NCBI RefSeq assembly: GCF_025264645.1
Contig: NZ_CP073696.1
Coordinates: 3,100,001-3,164,000, forward strand
Length of the DNA stretch: 64,000 nucleotides
From: Edaphobacter lichenicola
GTDB lineage: Bacteria; Acidobacteriota; Terriglobia; Terriglobales; Acidobacteriaceae
Reading direction: 5' to 3'
A model generated the notes under the pieces. It had not been told where the DNA came from and did not search any database. It saw only the letters and a list, made by a program, of their open reading frames with translations. The position numbers and the translations under genes were made by a program. Below, piece by piece: positions 50,845-60,938 of the stretch (positions are counted from its first letter, which is position 1; every line of letters starts with the position of its first letter).

Positions 50845-51726
50845 ATGTCCAAAGTTTGGCTCATCACCGGTAGTTCCCGCGGTATCGGTCGTCAACTTGC
50901 CCAGGCCGTCCTCGCCAGCGGCCATCGTCTTATTGCAACCGCGCGGAAGCCAGAGCAGCTCAATGATCTTGAGAAAAAATATGGAGATCAGGTGCGCACG
51001 ATCGCACTCGACGTAACCGATCCAATAGCCGCACGCTCCGCTGTTCACTCTGCCATCGAAGCCTTTGGCCGCCTTGATGTCGTCGTCAACAATGCCGGTT
51101 ACGGCAACATCGCCCCCATCGAAGACCTCACCGACGAAGACCTGCGCGCTCAAATGGACACTAACTTCTTCGGCGTCGTAAACGTCACCCGTGCAGCAAT
51201 TCCCTTGCTTCGTGCGCAGCGCTCAGGCCACATCATCCAGATAGCATCGATCGGCGGACGCCTCGGTTCGCCCGGGCTGAGTGCCTACCAGTCGGCTAAA
51301 TGGGCTGTCGAAGGTTTTTCCGAAGTCCTGTCAAAAGAAGTGGGGCCTCTTGGAATCAAAGTCACAATCGTGGAGCCAGGCGGTTTCCGAACTGACTGGG
51401 CGGGTTCTTCCATGCAAATCGCTGAGGTCCGCGAAGAGTACAAAGCGACAGTCGGAAACCACGCGACGTACGCCCGGCAATCTAGCGGCAAGCAGCAAGG
51501 AGATCCGGATAAGGCCGCTCAGGCAATACTCCAGATAGCTCAACTCCCTGAACCGCCGTTGCGCTTGCTGCTTGGAAGCGACGCAGTCTACCTTGCCGGC
51601 ATAATTGCAGCGGCACGTTCCGCCGAAGATGAAAGATGGAAGAGTCTCAGCCTTTCAACCGACTTTCCAGGGACTCCCGACGTAGCAGAGAGATTGGGAA
51701 AGTTGGCCTTGATTAAGAACAATTAA
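50845..51726 (+). CDS. Short-chain dehydrogenase/reductase
   Basis: 293 aa from the ATG at 50845, with AAGGAG 5 nt upstream; an upstream ATG at 50776 overlaps the operator-like dyad and is rejected. The classical SDR features are present: the TGSSRGIGRQLA cofactor loop, LDVTDP for the adenine ring, NNAGYGN, the catalytic Ser in IASIGGR and YQSAKWA for Tyr-x3-Lys. The substrate is unknown. It lies downstream of the TetR gene and is likely its regulatory target. Confidence 0.93.
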   Translation: MSKVWLITGSSRGIGRQLAQAVLASGHRLIATARKPEQLNDLEKKYGDQVRTIALDVTDPIAARSAVHSAIEAFGRLDVVVNNAGYGNIAPIEDLTDEDLRAQMDTNFFGVVNVTRAAIPLLRAQRSGHIIQIASIGGRLGSPGLSAYQSAKWAVEGFSEVLSKEVGPLGIKVTIVEPGGFRTDWAGSSMQIAEVREEYKATVGNHATYARQSSGKQQGDPDKAAQAILQIAQLPEPPLRLLLGSDAVYLAGIIAAARSAEDERWKSLSLSTDFPGTPDVAERLGKLALIKNN

Positions 51727-51799
51727 AATGCTGACCCGTCTCTGCGTGACGCTCTTATAAAAGCGCCACGCAGCATAAAAGCATGCTCAGTAACAATGC

Positions 51800-53521
51800 C
51801 TACTTCGCACCGCTTTTGAGCAGGATGGGCAAATCATAACCAGCCTCGAAGCTTGCCAAGCTTATGAACTCCGCATGCATCACATCGGCAAGCTCTTTCG
51901 CCTTCCCAAATGCAGTACTGGACAGTTCGGTATCAACGACCAGCGCAGCGCAACGGATCTTCGCTGCTGCCTCCAATGCATCAGCCCAGGCGTCCGCCGT
52001 GCGTGACGGAACGTTGGCGCGGCCATCGGTCAGCAACAGGAGAAGTGTCTCTTCATTGATGTATTGCTGAGCGAGTTCAAGAGCATGAGCCAACGGCGTG
52101 CGTCCTCCCGTCGGCAAGTACTCCAGTGCGGCGAGTACCGCCGCAGTATCGCTGGTCGGTTCGACCAGAACCTCCGCAGATTCACCGCGAAATACTACCA
52201 CCGCAACCTCGTCGCGACGCCGTAACGAACGCTCAACCAGCCCGGCGACGGCTCCCTTCACAGCGCGCATGCGTTCACGCGCCGCATGCGAACCGCTTGA
52301 ATCCACAACAAACAGGAACCTAGATCCAACCAACGGTTCACGAACCTTCTCGTAGAGGTCCTGAACGCGGAGTTTGCTCTGACCAGTCTCCGTCAGGGCC
52401 GACCGCACTGACGATCGAAGGTCTAACTCCGCGGGCATCTCACTCTTTCGAACTCGAGTCACAGGCCCTGGCGCTTGCCCTCTTCGCGCCGCCGTAGCTC
52501 CGCTCCTCCCGTCATCTGCCATCCAACGAAGCTCCGGTGTGGAAAGTGGCATTGCGGAAAACCGGCGTTCCTCTGTCCCGGCTGCCTCTTCGTCAGCTTG
52601 TTTGCGGGTCGGCGGTTCAGGCTTCTCCGCCAAGTTCGGTGGCGGTGAAGACTGAGGAGAACGCGACGGCTGCGAGGAACGCGCTGCACGATGGGCGAGA
52701 GCCAAAGGCAAGACCGCGTCAACGTGATCTTCGGTCACATCTGCAGCACCCAAGAGCGCCGCCTGGGCGCAGCTAGCTCGCGCAATCGCCAGATCAGCAC
52801 GAAGTGACACCACTCCGTGCTCACAAACCCGTGTACTGATCCGATCTAACATCGCAGAGGAACATCGGACGGCAGACAATCGCGCTCTCGCAACAACAAT
52901 CTGCTGCTGCAGATGTATTTGCTCCTCTGTCCAACGATCAACGAAGTTAACCGCATCCGTATCATATGCCAAGCGCCGTTCGACGACCTCTCGTCGTTCT
53001 GTAACCACGTGAGTTGCAAAAATATCAACGGCAAGAGCAAATCGGTCCAGCAACTGCGGCCGCAGTAAGCCTTCTTCCGGATTCATACTGCCCAACAAAA
53101 CAAACCGGGCCTCCTGAACTGCGCTAAAACCCTCGCGCTCAACTGTACTTACCCCGGTCGCTGCTGCATCGAGAAGCGCGTCGGCCAGATGATCGGGTAA
53201 AAGATTTACCTCATCGACGTAGAGCACGCCACCACTTGCTTCTGCCAAAAGACCCGGACGAAGCTCAGGCTCCCCTTTCAACGTCTTCCCCAGATCCATT
53301 CCGCCGAGCAGTCTATCTTCCGTCACACCGATCGGCAGATTAACGAAACGCGCAGGCCTTGGCAGAAGATCAGCAAGCGCCCGTGCCGTTGTAGTCTTCC
53401 CCGCGCCTTTATCACCGCGCAGCAGTACGCCAAGACGCCAGTCCACGGCCGCCAGCAGCAGCGCCATCTTCAGTTGTTCCTGTCCAACGATCGCAGCGAA
53501 GGGATAAGCAGGGCGCGTCAT
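51800..53521 (-). CDS. Fused ChlI-ChlD-like chelatase motor protein
   Basis: 573 aa. The N-terminal AAA+ domain has Walker A GDKGAGKTT (36-44) and Walker B GGVLYVDEVNLL (Asp103-Glu104), plus LLGSMNPEEG as sensor 1. A Pro/Arg/Glu-rich linker (about 282-330) leads to a C-terminal VWA domain with an intact metal site at D407-x-S409-x-S411 and LLLTDGRANV. This joins the ChlI and ChlD functions in one protein, as in one-subunit motor types that replace CobS and CobT. Its start overlaps the stop of cobN by 4 bp (ATGA), showing translational coupling with the chelatase large subunit. Confidence 0.9.
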   Translation of the reverse strand: MTRPAYPFAAIVGQEQLKMALLLAAVDWRLGVLLRGDKGAGKTTTARALADLLPRPARFVNLPIGVTEDRLLGGMDLGKTLKGEPELRPGLLAEASGGVLYVDEVNLLPDHLADALLDAAATGVSTVEREGFSAVQEARFVLLGSMNPEEGLLRPQLLDRFALAVDIFATHVVTERREVVERRLAYDTDAVNFVDRWTEEQIHLQQQIVVARARLSAVRCSSAMLDRISTRVCEHGVVSLRADLAIARASCAQAALLGAADVTEDHVDAVLPLALAHRAARSSQPSRSPQSSPPPNLAEKPEPPTRKQADEEAAGTEERRFSAMPLSTPELRWMADDGRSGATAARRGQAPGPVTRVRKSEMPAELDLRSSVRSALTETGQSKLRVQDLYEKVREPLVGSRFLFVVDSSGSHAARERMRAVKGAVAGLVERSLRRRDEVAVVVFRGESAEVLVEPTSDTAAVLAALEYLPTGGRTPLAHALELAQQYINEETLLLLLTDGRANVPSRTADAWADALEAAAKIRCAALVVDTELSSTAFGKAKELADVMHAEFISLASFEAGYDLPILLKSGAK

Positions 53522-56500
53522 GCGGTCGTCCTCCTTGACTCGCCACGAGCCTCAAGAAGACTTTCGCTATCCAGCAAAACTCCGCGCAACCCTTCAAGGA
53601 TCTCCGGCTTTGGCTCCTCCCACAACCCACGCTCATTTGCCTCGAGCAGGCGCTCCGCGATCGCATTCAGCGCCCATGGATTGGATTGCTTCAAGAAATC
53701 CTGCATATCCGTATCCAGCGCATAGTGTTGAGCGAGTCCTTCATAGACAAAATCGGGAGCGATATGTGCTGTCGCATCAAAGCCAAAGATGTAATCGACC
53801 GTCGCGGTCAACTCCAGTCCTCCTTTGTAACCATGCCGCTTGATGCTCTCAATCCACTTCGGGTTGATCACACGAGAACGATAGACGCGCAAAGCCTCTT
53901 CTCGCAGATCGCGCACCCGCACTGCATCGGGCCGCGAACTATCACCGAAGTAAGCCTTGGGCTGCACTCCTGTAAGAGCGCGGATGGTCGCCACCATGCC
54001 GCCGTGAAACTGAAAATAATCGTCTGAATCGAAGATATCGTGCTCACGATTATCCTGGTTGTGCAACGCCACTTGTACGCTTTTTAGTCTCTCCGCGAAC
54101 ACGCCGCGCGCGTCCACACCATTTGCTTCTTTCCCATAGGCATACCCACCCCACTCCAAAAACACTTGAGCAATATCCCTATCGCTCTTCCAGTGTTGGG
54201 TCTCCATCAGTGCCTGAATACCTGCGCCATACGTACCGGGCTTGGCACCGAAGATTCTGTACCGCGCCGACGCCTCGGCCTCCTCAACTCCCTGATCCTT
54301 ATTCTTATCGACGTCGCGCAGATAGTGCTTGCGGGGAAAGTTCATCTCCAACGGCTCATCCTGATTCACCACGAGTGAAAAGGCATCGTCGATCATATCG
54401 ATCAGATGAGGAAACGCGTCGCGGAAAAACCCACTGATGCGGAGCGTCACATCGATTCGAGGCCGCCCAAGCTTCTCAAGTGGGATCAACGTCATCCCTT
54501 CAGGCCGGCGCGACTGCTTGTTCCATACCGGCTGTACGCCAAGCAGTGCCAGCACTTCGCTCACATCATCTCCATGCGTCCGCATCTGTGAAGTGCCCCA
54601 GGCACTAAGCCCCACCGTCTCGGGATACTCGTTTTCCTCCGAACGATAACGTTCAATCGCCTCACGTGCGAGTTGCTGGCCTACGCGCCAAGCAGCCTCT
54701 GACGGTAAGGCTCGCGGATCGACAGCGTAAAAGTTTCTTCCCGTTGGAAGAATGTGTGCCATCCCACGCGTTGGCGCACCAGCCGGCCCGGCAGGAACAT
54801 ACCGACCCTCCAGCGCATCAAGAACATGCTCTACCTCTTCACTGGCTCGCTCCAAATTTGGAACAAGCTGGTGACATGCGAAGGTGAGAGCTTCTGTAAC
54901 TTCGTTCGAAACAGAACCCACAATCGTACGCTGCGACTCTTCTACCCTGTCGACACGGAAACCCGACTCTTCCAATTGTGAGTAAAGCTCCAGCGCAACG
55001 CGATCCAGCACTTCAAGAACATCCGCATGCGTATAGCACGCAGTACCATCGATCGTGATTGCATCATCGAACTTCTTTCCAGGCGCATCAAGAAGCTCGC
55101 GGTAATCGAAACCAACGTTGCGAGCGATTCCATCCAGTAAACTCGGCGACCCTACATTCACCAGCCGCGTCATCGACCGGAGCATCTCCGGCAGCGGCGG
55201 CATACTACCTAGGACATGCAGCCCATCGCGAATCTGCGCCATACCAAGCTCACACAGATACCCATCAATATCCTCGATGAGATGAGCGACCTCGCTTCCA
55301 CTCATCTCTGCCAGTGTGACCGGAACTCCTTCAGGTGTAAGCTCATCCTCCCACTCATGCTTATGATCTCCGTGATCTCGCGAGAGCATGTTTCTCAAAT
55401 CAAGGTCTGTCTTCAGATTCGCATCCTGAATCAGCTCCCAGATCTGCTGCTGAATGAACGGCAGCTTCGACGGATCCAGTTTCTCAACCGCATAGTATTC
55501 GTTGACCAGTTGATTCAATGCCGCAAGCGGACCATACGTCTCGGCACTCGTCATCGGCGGCGTCAGATGATCCACGATGACTGCGTGTCCTCTGCGCTTC
55601 GACTGACTTCCTTCTCCCGGATCATTGATGATGAACGGGTAAATCAGCGGCATATCTTCCAACAAAAGATCCGGAAAACAATCTCCCGAAAGCCCCACGG
55701 ATTTTCCAGGAAGCCATTCCAGCGTTCCGTGCTTTCCGACATGCACAATCGCGTCCGCACCCCAACCGCCCGCTTCAACCGGCGTCGCTAACCACTGATA
55801 AAACGCAGTGTAATGATGTGTCGGTGGCAAGTCAGGCGTGTGATAAATCGCGTCCGGATTCAACCCATATCCACGCGGCGGCTGAATCGCAATCAACACA
55901 TTTTCCAAATGCATCGCCGCAAATAAATAATCATCCGGCGCGCTCCATGGTTCAAAGTCCATTGAGGCAATCTTCGTCGCCACTTCGTTCATCAACTTTT
56001 TATCGATCTTGGGTGAAGACGATCGGAGTGTGTACCCATGTTCGGCAGGCTGCCCCCACATCTCTTTCATCCGCTTCTGCGGCACGTCTGGAAAACGCTC
56101 AAATCGTTCTCGATATACCGCACGCGAGTAACGATGAGCACGAGCAGCATCGAGAGGATAGGCATCATCGTAGGTACCGCGGGAGAGCAACTCGTGAATT
56201 AAATCATCACTAGACTCTGGCAGTTCTCCAATGGAATACCGTCGTCCCTTCATTGCACGAAGCAGATTCAGCAGACTTGCCGGTGCATCAAGCCCTACCG
56301 CATTACCAACTTGGGCGGCCTTCGTCGACGAGTTCGTCAAAACGAATGCAACGCGTTTATAGCGGTTCGCCAGAGTCTGCAATCTCGCAAGCCGGAACGC
56401 AATTCCGGCAACACGATCCGCGCGCTCCTGATGCGGAACATAGAGATCGCCCGACTGAGTATTGCTTCGCTCCTTGAACGAAATTGGCACGGTAACAATG

Positions 56501-57903
56501 CGACCGTCGAACTCCGGAAGCGCCACATTGATCGCTGTATCCAACGCATTCAAGCCTCGACGCGAGACCTCCCAATTGCCCCGCGACATGCCACTCGACA
56601 CCGCCTGAATCACAGGAACGCCCAACCGCTCAAGAATCGAAACGTTATCGCCAGCCAATGTCACGTCGCCCGTGTTAATCTCACCAAGCGCAAACGACAA
56701 CGTCGTAACAACAACGTTGACACGTCCTTCAATCAACCGCAGAGCTGCCGGGAAGCCTTCATCCATTGCCTTCATGCTGGAGGTGAAGACACACAACGCA
56801 TTCAAGCCGCGAGATTCCAGCGCGTCCGCAAGCGCATCAACAAATACCGTATTCCCACTAAGAAGATGTGCGCGATAGAAAAGAACTGCGGCAGTTGGCC
56901 TCGCTGCATTCGCACGCAACAACCAATCGTCATACGTCGCGTGTTCGAGATCCTGCATGTAGATACCGTGCTCGGCGGGAGTCACTGGCTGATCATAGCC
57001 ATGTCCAGTCAGCAGCAATCGATCGGACAAAAACTTCAGACACTCCGCAACGTTGGTCACCCCGCCGCGCTCCATATAAGTCGTCACGGAAGCCACGACG
57101 TCGGGATCAACGGTACCCGCACGAAGAAACTCAGGATTTAATTCGCCGGTACCACTCGTTACCACCAAAAATCTGTTCTGCTCGACACACATTGCTCGCA
57201 GGAGTGAAAAACCTGGAACCGAATGCAATGGACCATGCAACCGCAGAACAATGATTCGTGCACGTGACAACGCTCCCTGCATCAGCGCGATCATTTGCTC
57301 CTCGCTGCGCAGCCCACTCAACGAGTAGGGGATCACATCGATATCTGCGGATAGATCTGCAAGCGCCGTACGCAGTGTCACCAGATCGGTGTCAGCGTGG
57401 GACAAAAGCGCGATGCCCTGGACCTTCTGCGGAGTCGTCGCAACAGGAAGAGAAACAAGATCAGCAGGCCGCGCATCCCAATCGTAGAAGTTGAAGACAT
57501 ATTCAAGAAGCTCTTCAGGCGGCTGCAGGAAGCGATCCGCCTCCAGCATCGCATCGATGTAAGCAAAGATCTGTTTCACCTGCCACGGGCTATTGACCGA
57601 GTGAAACCACACCGACCGACCATCAAAGACAAGGCTGGCAACGTTCGACAAGACACACGGGCCAAGGCATCCGGCCTTCGTCAGATGGACGGTATTGCGC
57701 ATCCTGCGACGCGTCCACTCTTCTTTGTAGGTATCGACTGGAACTTGAGCGTAACCACGCTCCGTCCTACCGCAACAGCAACCTGTAAAACAATAGGAGA
57801 GGTGTGCGCGTCGCTGCACAATGTTCACCGGACGGCCGTCCGCACGCACGACCCGTTGCCGACGCATCTCACTCAATGTCCGCACCCGTTCTTTCCTGGC
57901 CAT
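53518..57903 (-). CDS. cobN: Cobaltochelatase CobN with fused N-terminal ferredoxin-like domain
   Basis: 1461 aa against about 1250-1300 for usual CobN. The catalytic large subunit inserts cobalt into hydrogenobyrinic acid a,c-diamide. CobN-type motifs include [83 protein letters not shown] and [25 protein letters not shown]. Residues 30-130 form a thioredoxin-like [2Fe-2S] ferredoxin segment with Cys38, 42, 43, 44 and the CLGPC pair (79, 83). The ATG at 57903 has no clear ribosome binding site; a GTG at 57885 behind AGGA is possible. A cobalamin riboswitch precedes it. Confidence 0.93.
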   Translation of the reverse strand: [1461 protein letters not shown]

Positions 57904-57995
57904 TGCGCAGGTTCAATGGATGAAACGACAAAAGAGGTCCGAAAGTAATAGCGATCATGCATCTTCCTGTTCTCCGCAGAAGTCTGCTGGTTGCT

Positions 57996-58170
57996 CTCGG
58001 GTAGGTCTCCTGGCTTGGAGGCTGCAGGGCTAGCCTGCATCGCCGCTTTACCTTCCCCAGCCATCGGCCGAGTGGTACTTCAAAGCAGCTTTCCTCACTT
58101 ACAGTGGCGGAACCGCGCCGGCTCTTCACCGGACTTCCCTGTTATGCCCTGGTGGGCACCCGAGACAACT
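57996..58170 (-). promoter_or_regulatory. Cobalamin riboswitch upstream of cobN
   Basis: On the minus strand the order is CGGGTGCCC, AGGGAAGTCCGGTGAAGAGCC, the conserved GCCACTGT (58101-58108), and the B12 box AGCCAGGAGACCTACC (58000-58015). This is the standard AdoCbl-type aptamer. The leader continues ~90 nt to cobN and includes a GCAGA/TCTGC hairpin. Coenzyme B12 would lower cobN-chlID expression. Confidence 0.95.
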
Positions 58171-58236
58171 TCGTTATATCACAAGAATATTCGACGGGTG
58201 TCAGGCTGAAGTCATCACAAACCCCAGGCCATTGAA

Positions 58237-58914
58237 TCAAACCGATCTCGAAACGCCGCCCCCTACAGTCATCACGCATAGATCAGGTGAGACGGTGAGT
58301 TTCGCCTCCGTCCGAGCCTGCACCTCAGCAGCATCGAACCCTTCCGCCACCTCGGTCAACAACAATCCCTCGCGGGTCACACGAATCCAGCACAGCTCCG
58401 TCACGATATCGTGCACCACACTCTGTCCAGTCAATGGAAGCGTGCACTCTTTCAATATTCGTGAACCGCCATCCTTGGTTTGGTGCTCCATCGCCACAAT
58501 CACGCGACGCGCCCCCGCAACCAAATCCATCGCCCCGCCCATGCCCTTCACCATCTTGCCCGGTATTGTCCAGTTAGCGAGGTTGCCGTGCTCATCCACC
58601 TGCATCGCCCCAAGGATGCTCATATCCATATGCCCGCCACGAATCATCGCAAACGACTCTTCGCTCGAAAAAAACGAGCAGCCCGGCAACTCCGTCACGG
58701 GTTGCTTTCCCGCATTAATCAAATCCGGATCGGCACACTCATCCGTCGGCGGCGCGCCCACACCGAGCATTCCATTCTCCGACTGAAACATCACATCAAT
58801 CCCAGCAGGCACGTATCCCGCAATCATCGTTGGCAAACCAATTCCGAGGTTCACATAAAATCCGTCTTTGAACTCCCGCGCAATCCGTCGTGCAATCCGC
58901 TCTTTACCTGTCAC
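58237..58914 (-). CDS. scoB: 3-oxoacid CoA-transferase subunit B
   Basis: 225 aa; with ScoA it moves CoA between succinyl-CoA and acetoacetate (or related acids). The catalytic Glu is in the SENGMLGVGAPP segment. Other family features are FYVNLGIGLPTMIAGYVP at the start, FFSSEESFAMIRGGHMDMSILGAMQVDEHGNLANW and GKMVKGMGGAMDLVAGA. It overlaps scoA by 4 bp (58911-58914), so it is translated in coupling with it. It ends about 70 bp from the riboswitch, convergent with nothing; both genes share the minus strand with cobN but lie upstream of its riboswitch. Confidence 0.95.
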   Translation of the reverse strand: MTGKERIARRIAREFKDGFYVNLGIGLPTMIAGYVPAGIDVMFQSENGMLGVGAPPTDECADPDLINAGKQPVTELPGCSFFSSEESFAMIRGGHMDMSILGAMQVDEHGNLANWTIPGKMVKGMGGAMDLVAGARRVIVAMEHQTKDGGSRILKECTLPLTGQSVVHDIVTELCWIRVTREGLLLTEVAEGFDAAEVQARTEAKLTVSPDLCVMTVGGGVSRSV

Positions 58915-59615
58915 GCTGCACCTCCGGACTGAATAAATTTCGACTCAATCGGTTTGCGGTACACCGTGCCAACCAGAATGCGATTCACATAGACTCCCGG
59001 CGTAACAATGTGATCCGGATTAAGCTCTCCCGGCTCCACTAACTCCTCCACCTCCGCAATCGTCAGATCCGCCGCAGTCGCCATCACAGGATTAAAGTTC
59101 CTCGCCGTCTTGCGATATACCAAGTTCCCAAGACGATCGCCCTTCCACGCCTTGACTAGCGCAACATCCGCATGCAGCGCATGCTCCATCACGTACGTTC
59201 TATCGCCGATCTTGCGTGTCTCCTTCCCTTCGGCAACAACAGTACCCAACCCCGTTGGCACATAGAACGCAGGAATCCCCGCACCACCAGCGCGAATCCG
59301 TTCAGCCAGAGTTCCCTGCGGAATCAGCGTCAAATCAAGCTCGCCCTTCAGCACCAGCGACTCGAGCCGCCGATTCTCTCCCACATAGCTGCCAATGTGC
59401 GAAGCAATCATCCCCGCTTCCAGCATCAGCCCCATGCCAAAACCGTCCACACCCATGTTGTTGCTGATCGTGTGCAACCCAGTCACGCCACGCTTCACCA
59501 ACGCGGCAATCAGGTTCTCCGGAATTCCGCAGAGGCCGAAGCCCCCAAGCATAATCGTGGAACCAGAGGCGATATCCGCAACCGCTTCCTCTGCTGTCTG
59601 AACAACTTTATTCAT
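58911..59615 (-). CDS. scoA: 3-oxoacid CoA-transferase subunit A
   Basis: 234 aa. The N-terminal GSTIMLGGFGLCGIPENLI glycine loop and the NNMGVDGFGMGLML segment are characteristic of subunit A, followed by IPQGTLAERIRAGGAGIPAFYVPTG and KAWKGDRLGNLVYRKTARNFNPVMATAA. Normal length. First gene of the scoAB pair, probably transcribed with galM upstream (54 bp to its stop) or from its own promoter. The role is likely in ketone-body or branched-chain acid use. Confidence 0.95.
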   Translation of the reverse strand: MNKVVQTAEEAVADIASGSTIMLGGFGLCGIPENLIAALVKRGVTGLHTISNNMGVDGFGMGLMLEAGMIASHIGSYVGENRRLESLVLKGELDLTLIPQGTLAERIRAGGAGIPAFYVPTGLGTVVAEGKETRKIGDRTYVMEHALHADVALVKAWKGDRLGNLVYRKTARNFNPVMATAADLTIAEVEELVEPGELNPDHIVTPGVYVNRILVGTVYRKPIESKFIQSGGAA

Positions 59616-59669
59616 CGATCAAATTCCCTGCGCGGCGGAAGAGAACACGCCGCGCCTCTTGTCTGAGTC

Positions 59670-60779
59670 TTACTTCGCGTGCGTCGAAAAGGTAAACGTC
59701 GTGGTGCTGTGCCGGGTCTCGCCTGGCTTCAACTCCGTAGTCGGAAACGCAGGATGATTTGGCGAGTCAGGAAAGTGTTGCGTCTCCAGGCACAATCCAG
59801 TGTTCTTGGCATGGCCCTCTTGCGCGGCGCCATACTTAGTCCCGTCAAGAAAGTTGCCTGTATAAAACTGCACGCCCGGCTCTGTCGTGGTCACGGTCAA
59901 AACGCGTCCACTGTTCGCATCGTAGACACGTCCCGCAGTCTTCACCTCTCCGTTCTTGCCTCGCAAGACCCAGTTATGGTCGTAGCCACCAGCGATCTTC
60001 AACTGCTCGTTGTCATCATGAATCCGCGCGCCAATCGCAGTCGCTTTGCGAAAATCAAACGGAGTTCCTTCCACAGGAGCCAGCACACCCGTAGGAATTA
60101 GCCCTGTGTCAACCGGCGTGTACTGATCTGCCGGCAGCATTACCTCATCGTTGAGTATCGTCGTCGTCCCGTCACCCGCGAGGTTGAAATAAGAGTGGTT
60201 CGTCAGATTAACAACCGTAGGCTTGTCCGTGGACTCGACGTAGTCGATGCGCAACGCTCCATGGTGCACGGTGTATCGCACATGCACCGTCAGCGTTCCC
60301 GGAAAGCCCTGGTCGCCATCTTTGCTGACCAGAGTCATCTCCACTCCATCTGTAATGGCCTTCCCCTGCCACACCAACCTGTCGAAGCCAACGGTACCAC
60401 CGTGCAACGAATTCGCATTGTTGTTCGTCGGAATCTGATACTGATGACCGTCGATAGAAAACTTTCCGAATGCAATCCGGTTCCCATACCGTCCAACGAT
60501 CGCGCCAAAGTACGTTGACTTGTCCGCGACATAACCGTCCAGCGCACTGTAGCCCAGCACAACATTGGCCACCTTACCATCGCGATCCGGCGTCTTGATC
60601 GACACCACACGCGCTCCATACGTCATAATGCTCGCCTCGATACCCTCACTCTTCAAGGTGTAAAGGTCCACCGCCGTGCCATCCGGAGCGGTCCCAAATG
60701 CGGTCTTCGTTACCGAGCCCTGTGCTGCCAACGCAGTTGTCATGCTAAGCAGCATAATCCCTAGCCATCTCATCGTCAT
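59670..60779 (-). CDS. galM: Aldose 1-epimerase, exported
   Basis: 369 aa with a signal peptide (MRWLGIMLLSMTTALAAQ), so periplasmic. Interconverts alpha and beta anomers of galactose or glucose. Active-site motifs: the GRYGNRIAFGKF segment, NSLHGG with the first catalytic His, TNHSYFNLAG with the second, and the C-terminal EPGVQFYTGNFLDG and LCLETQHFPDSPN with the Glu base. An exported mutarotase agrees with periplasmic sugar processing. It is close to but separate from scoA. Confidence 0.95.
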   Translation of the reverse strand: MTMRWLGIMLLSMTTALAAQGSVTKTAFGTAPDGTAVDLYTLKSEGIEASIMTYGARVVSIKTPDRDGKVANVVLGYSALDGYVADKSTYFGAIVGRYGNRIAFGKFSIDGHQYQIPTNNNANSLHGGTVGFDRLVWQGKAITDGVEMTLVSKDGDQGFPGTLTVHVRYTVHHGALRIDYVESTDKPTVVNLTNHSYFNLAGDGTTTILNDEVMLPADQYTPVDTGLIPTGVLAPVEGTPFDFRKATAIGARIHDDNEQLKIAGGYDHNWVLRGKNGEVKTAGRVYDANSGRVLTVTTTEPGVQFYTGNFLDGTKYGAAQEGHAKNTGLCLETQHFPDSPNHPAFPTTELKPGETRHSTTTFTFSTHAK

Positions 60780-60938
60780 ACTCCCTCGTTATTTCACCCG
60801 CCTGGCGCACGCCATGCAGTCCGTTTCGCTGCGAATTATCCCGTACGTCAGCAGCCCTCGCCACTATACGTGATGCTCCCCGCAGCAGCGAAACAGCGGT
60901 AACATGGAGCCGTCACCCAAATCGCGTCAAGGACGGTC

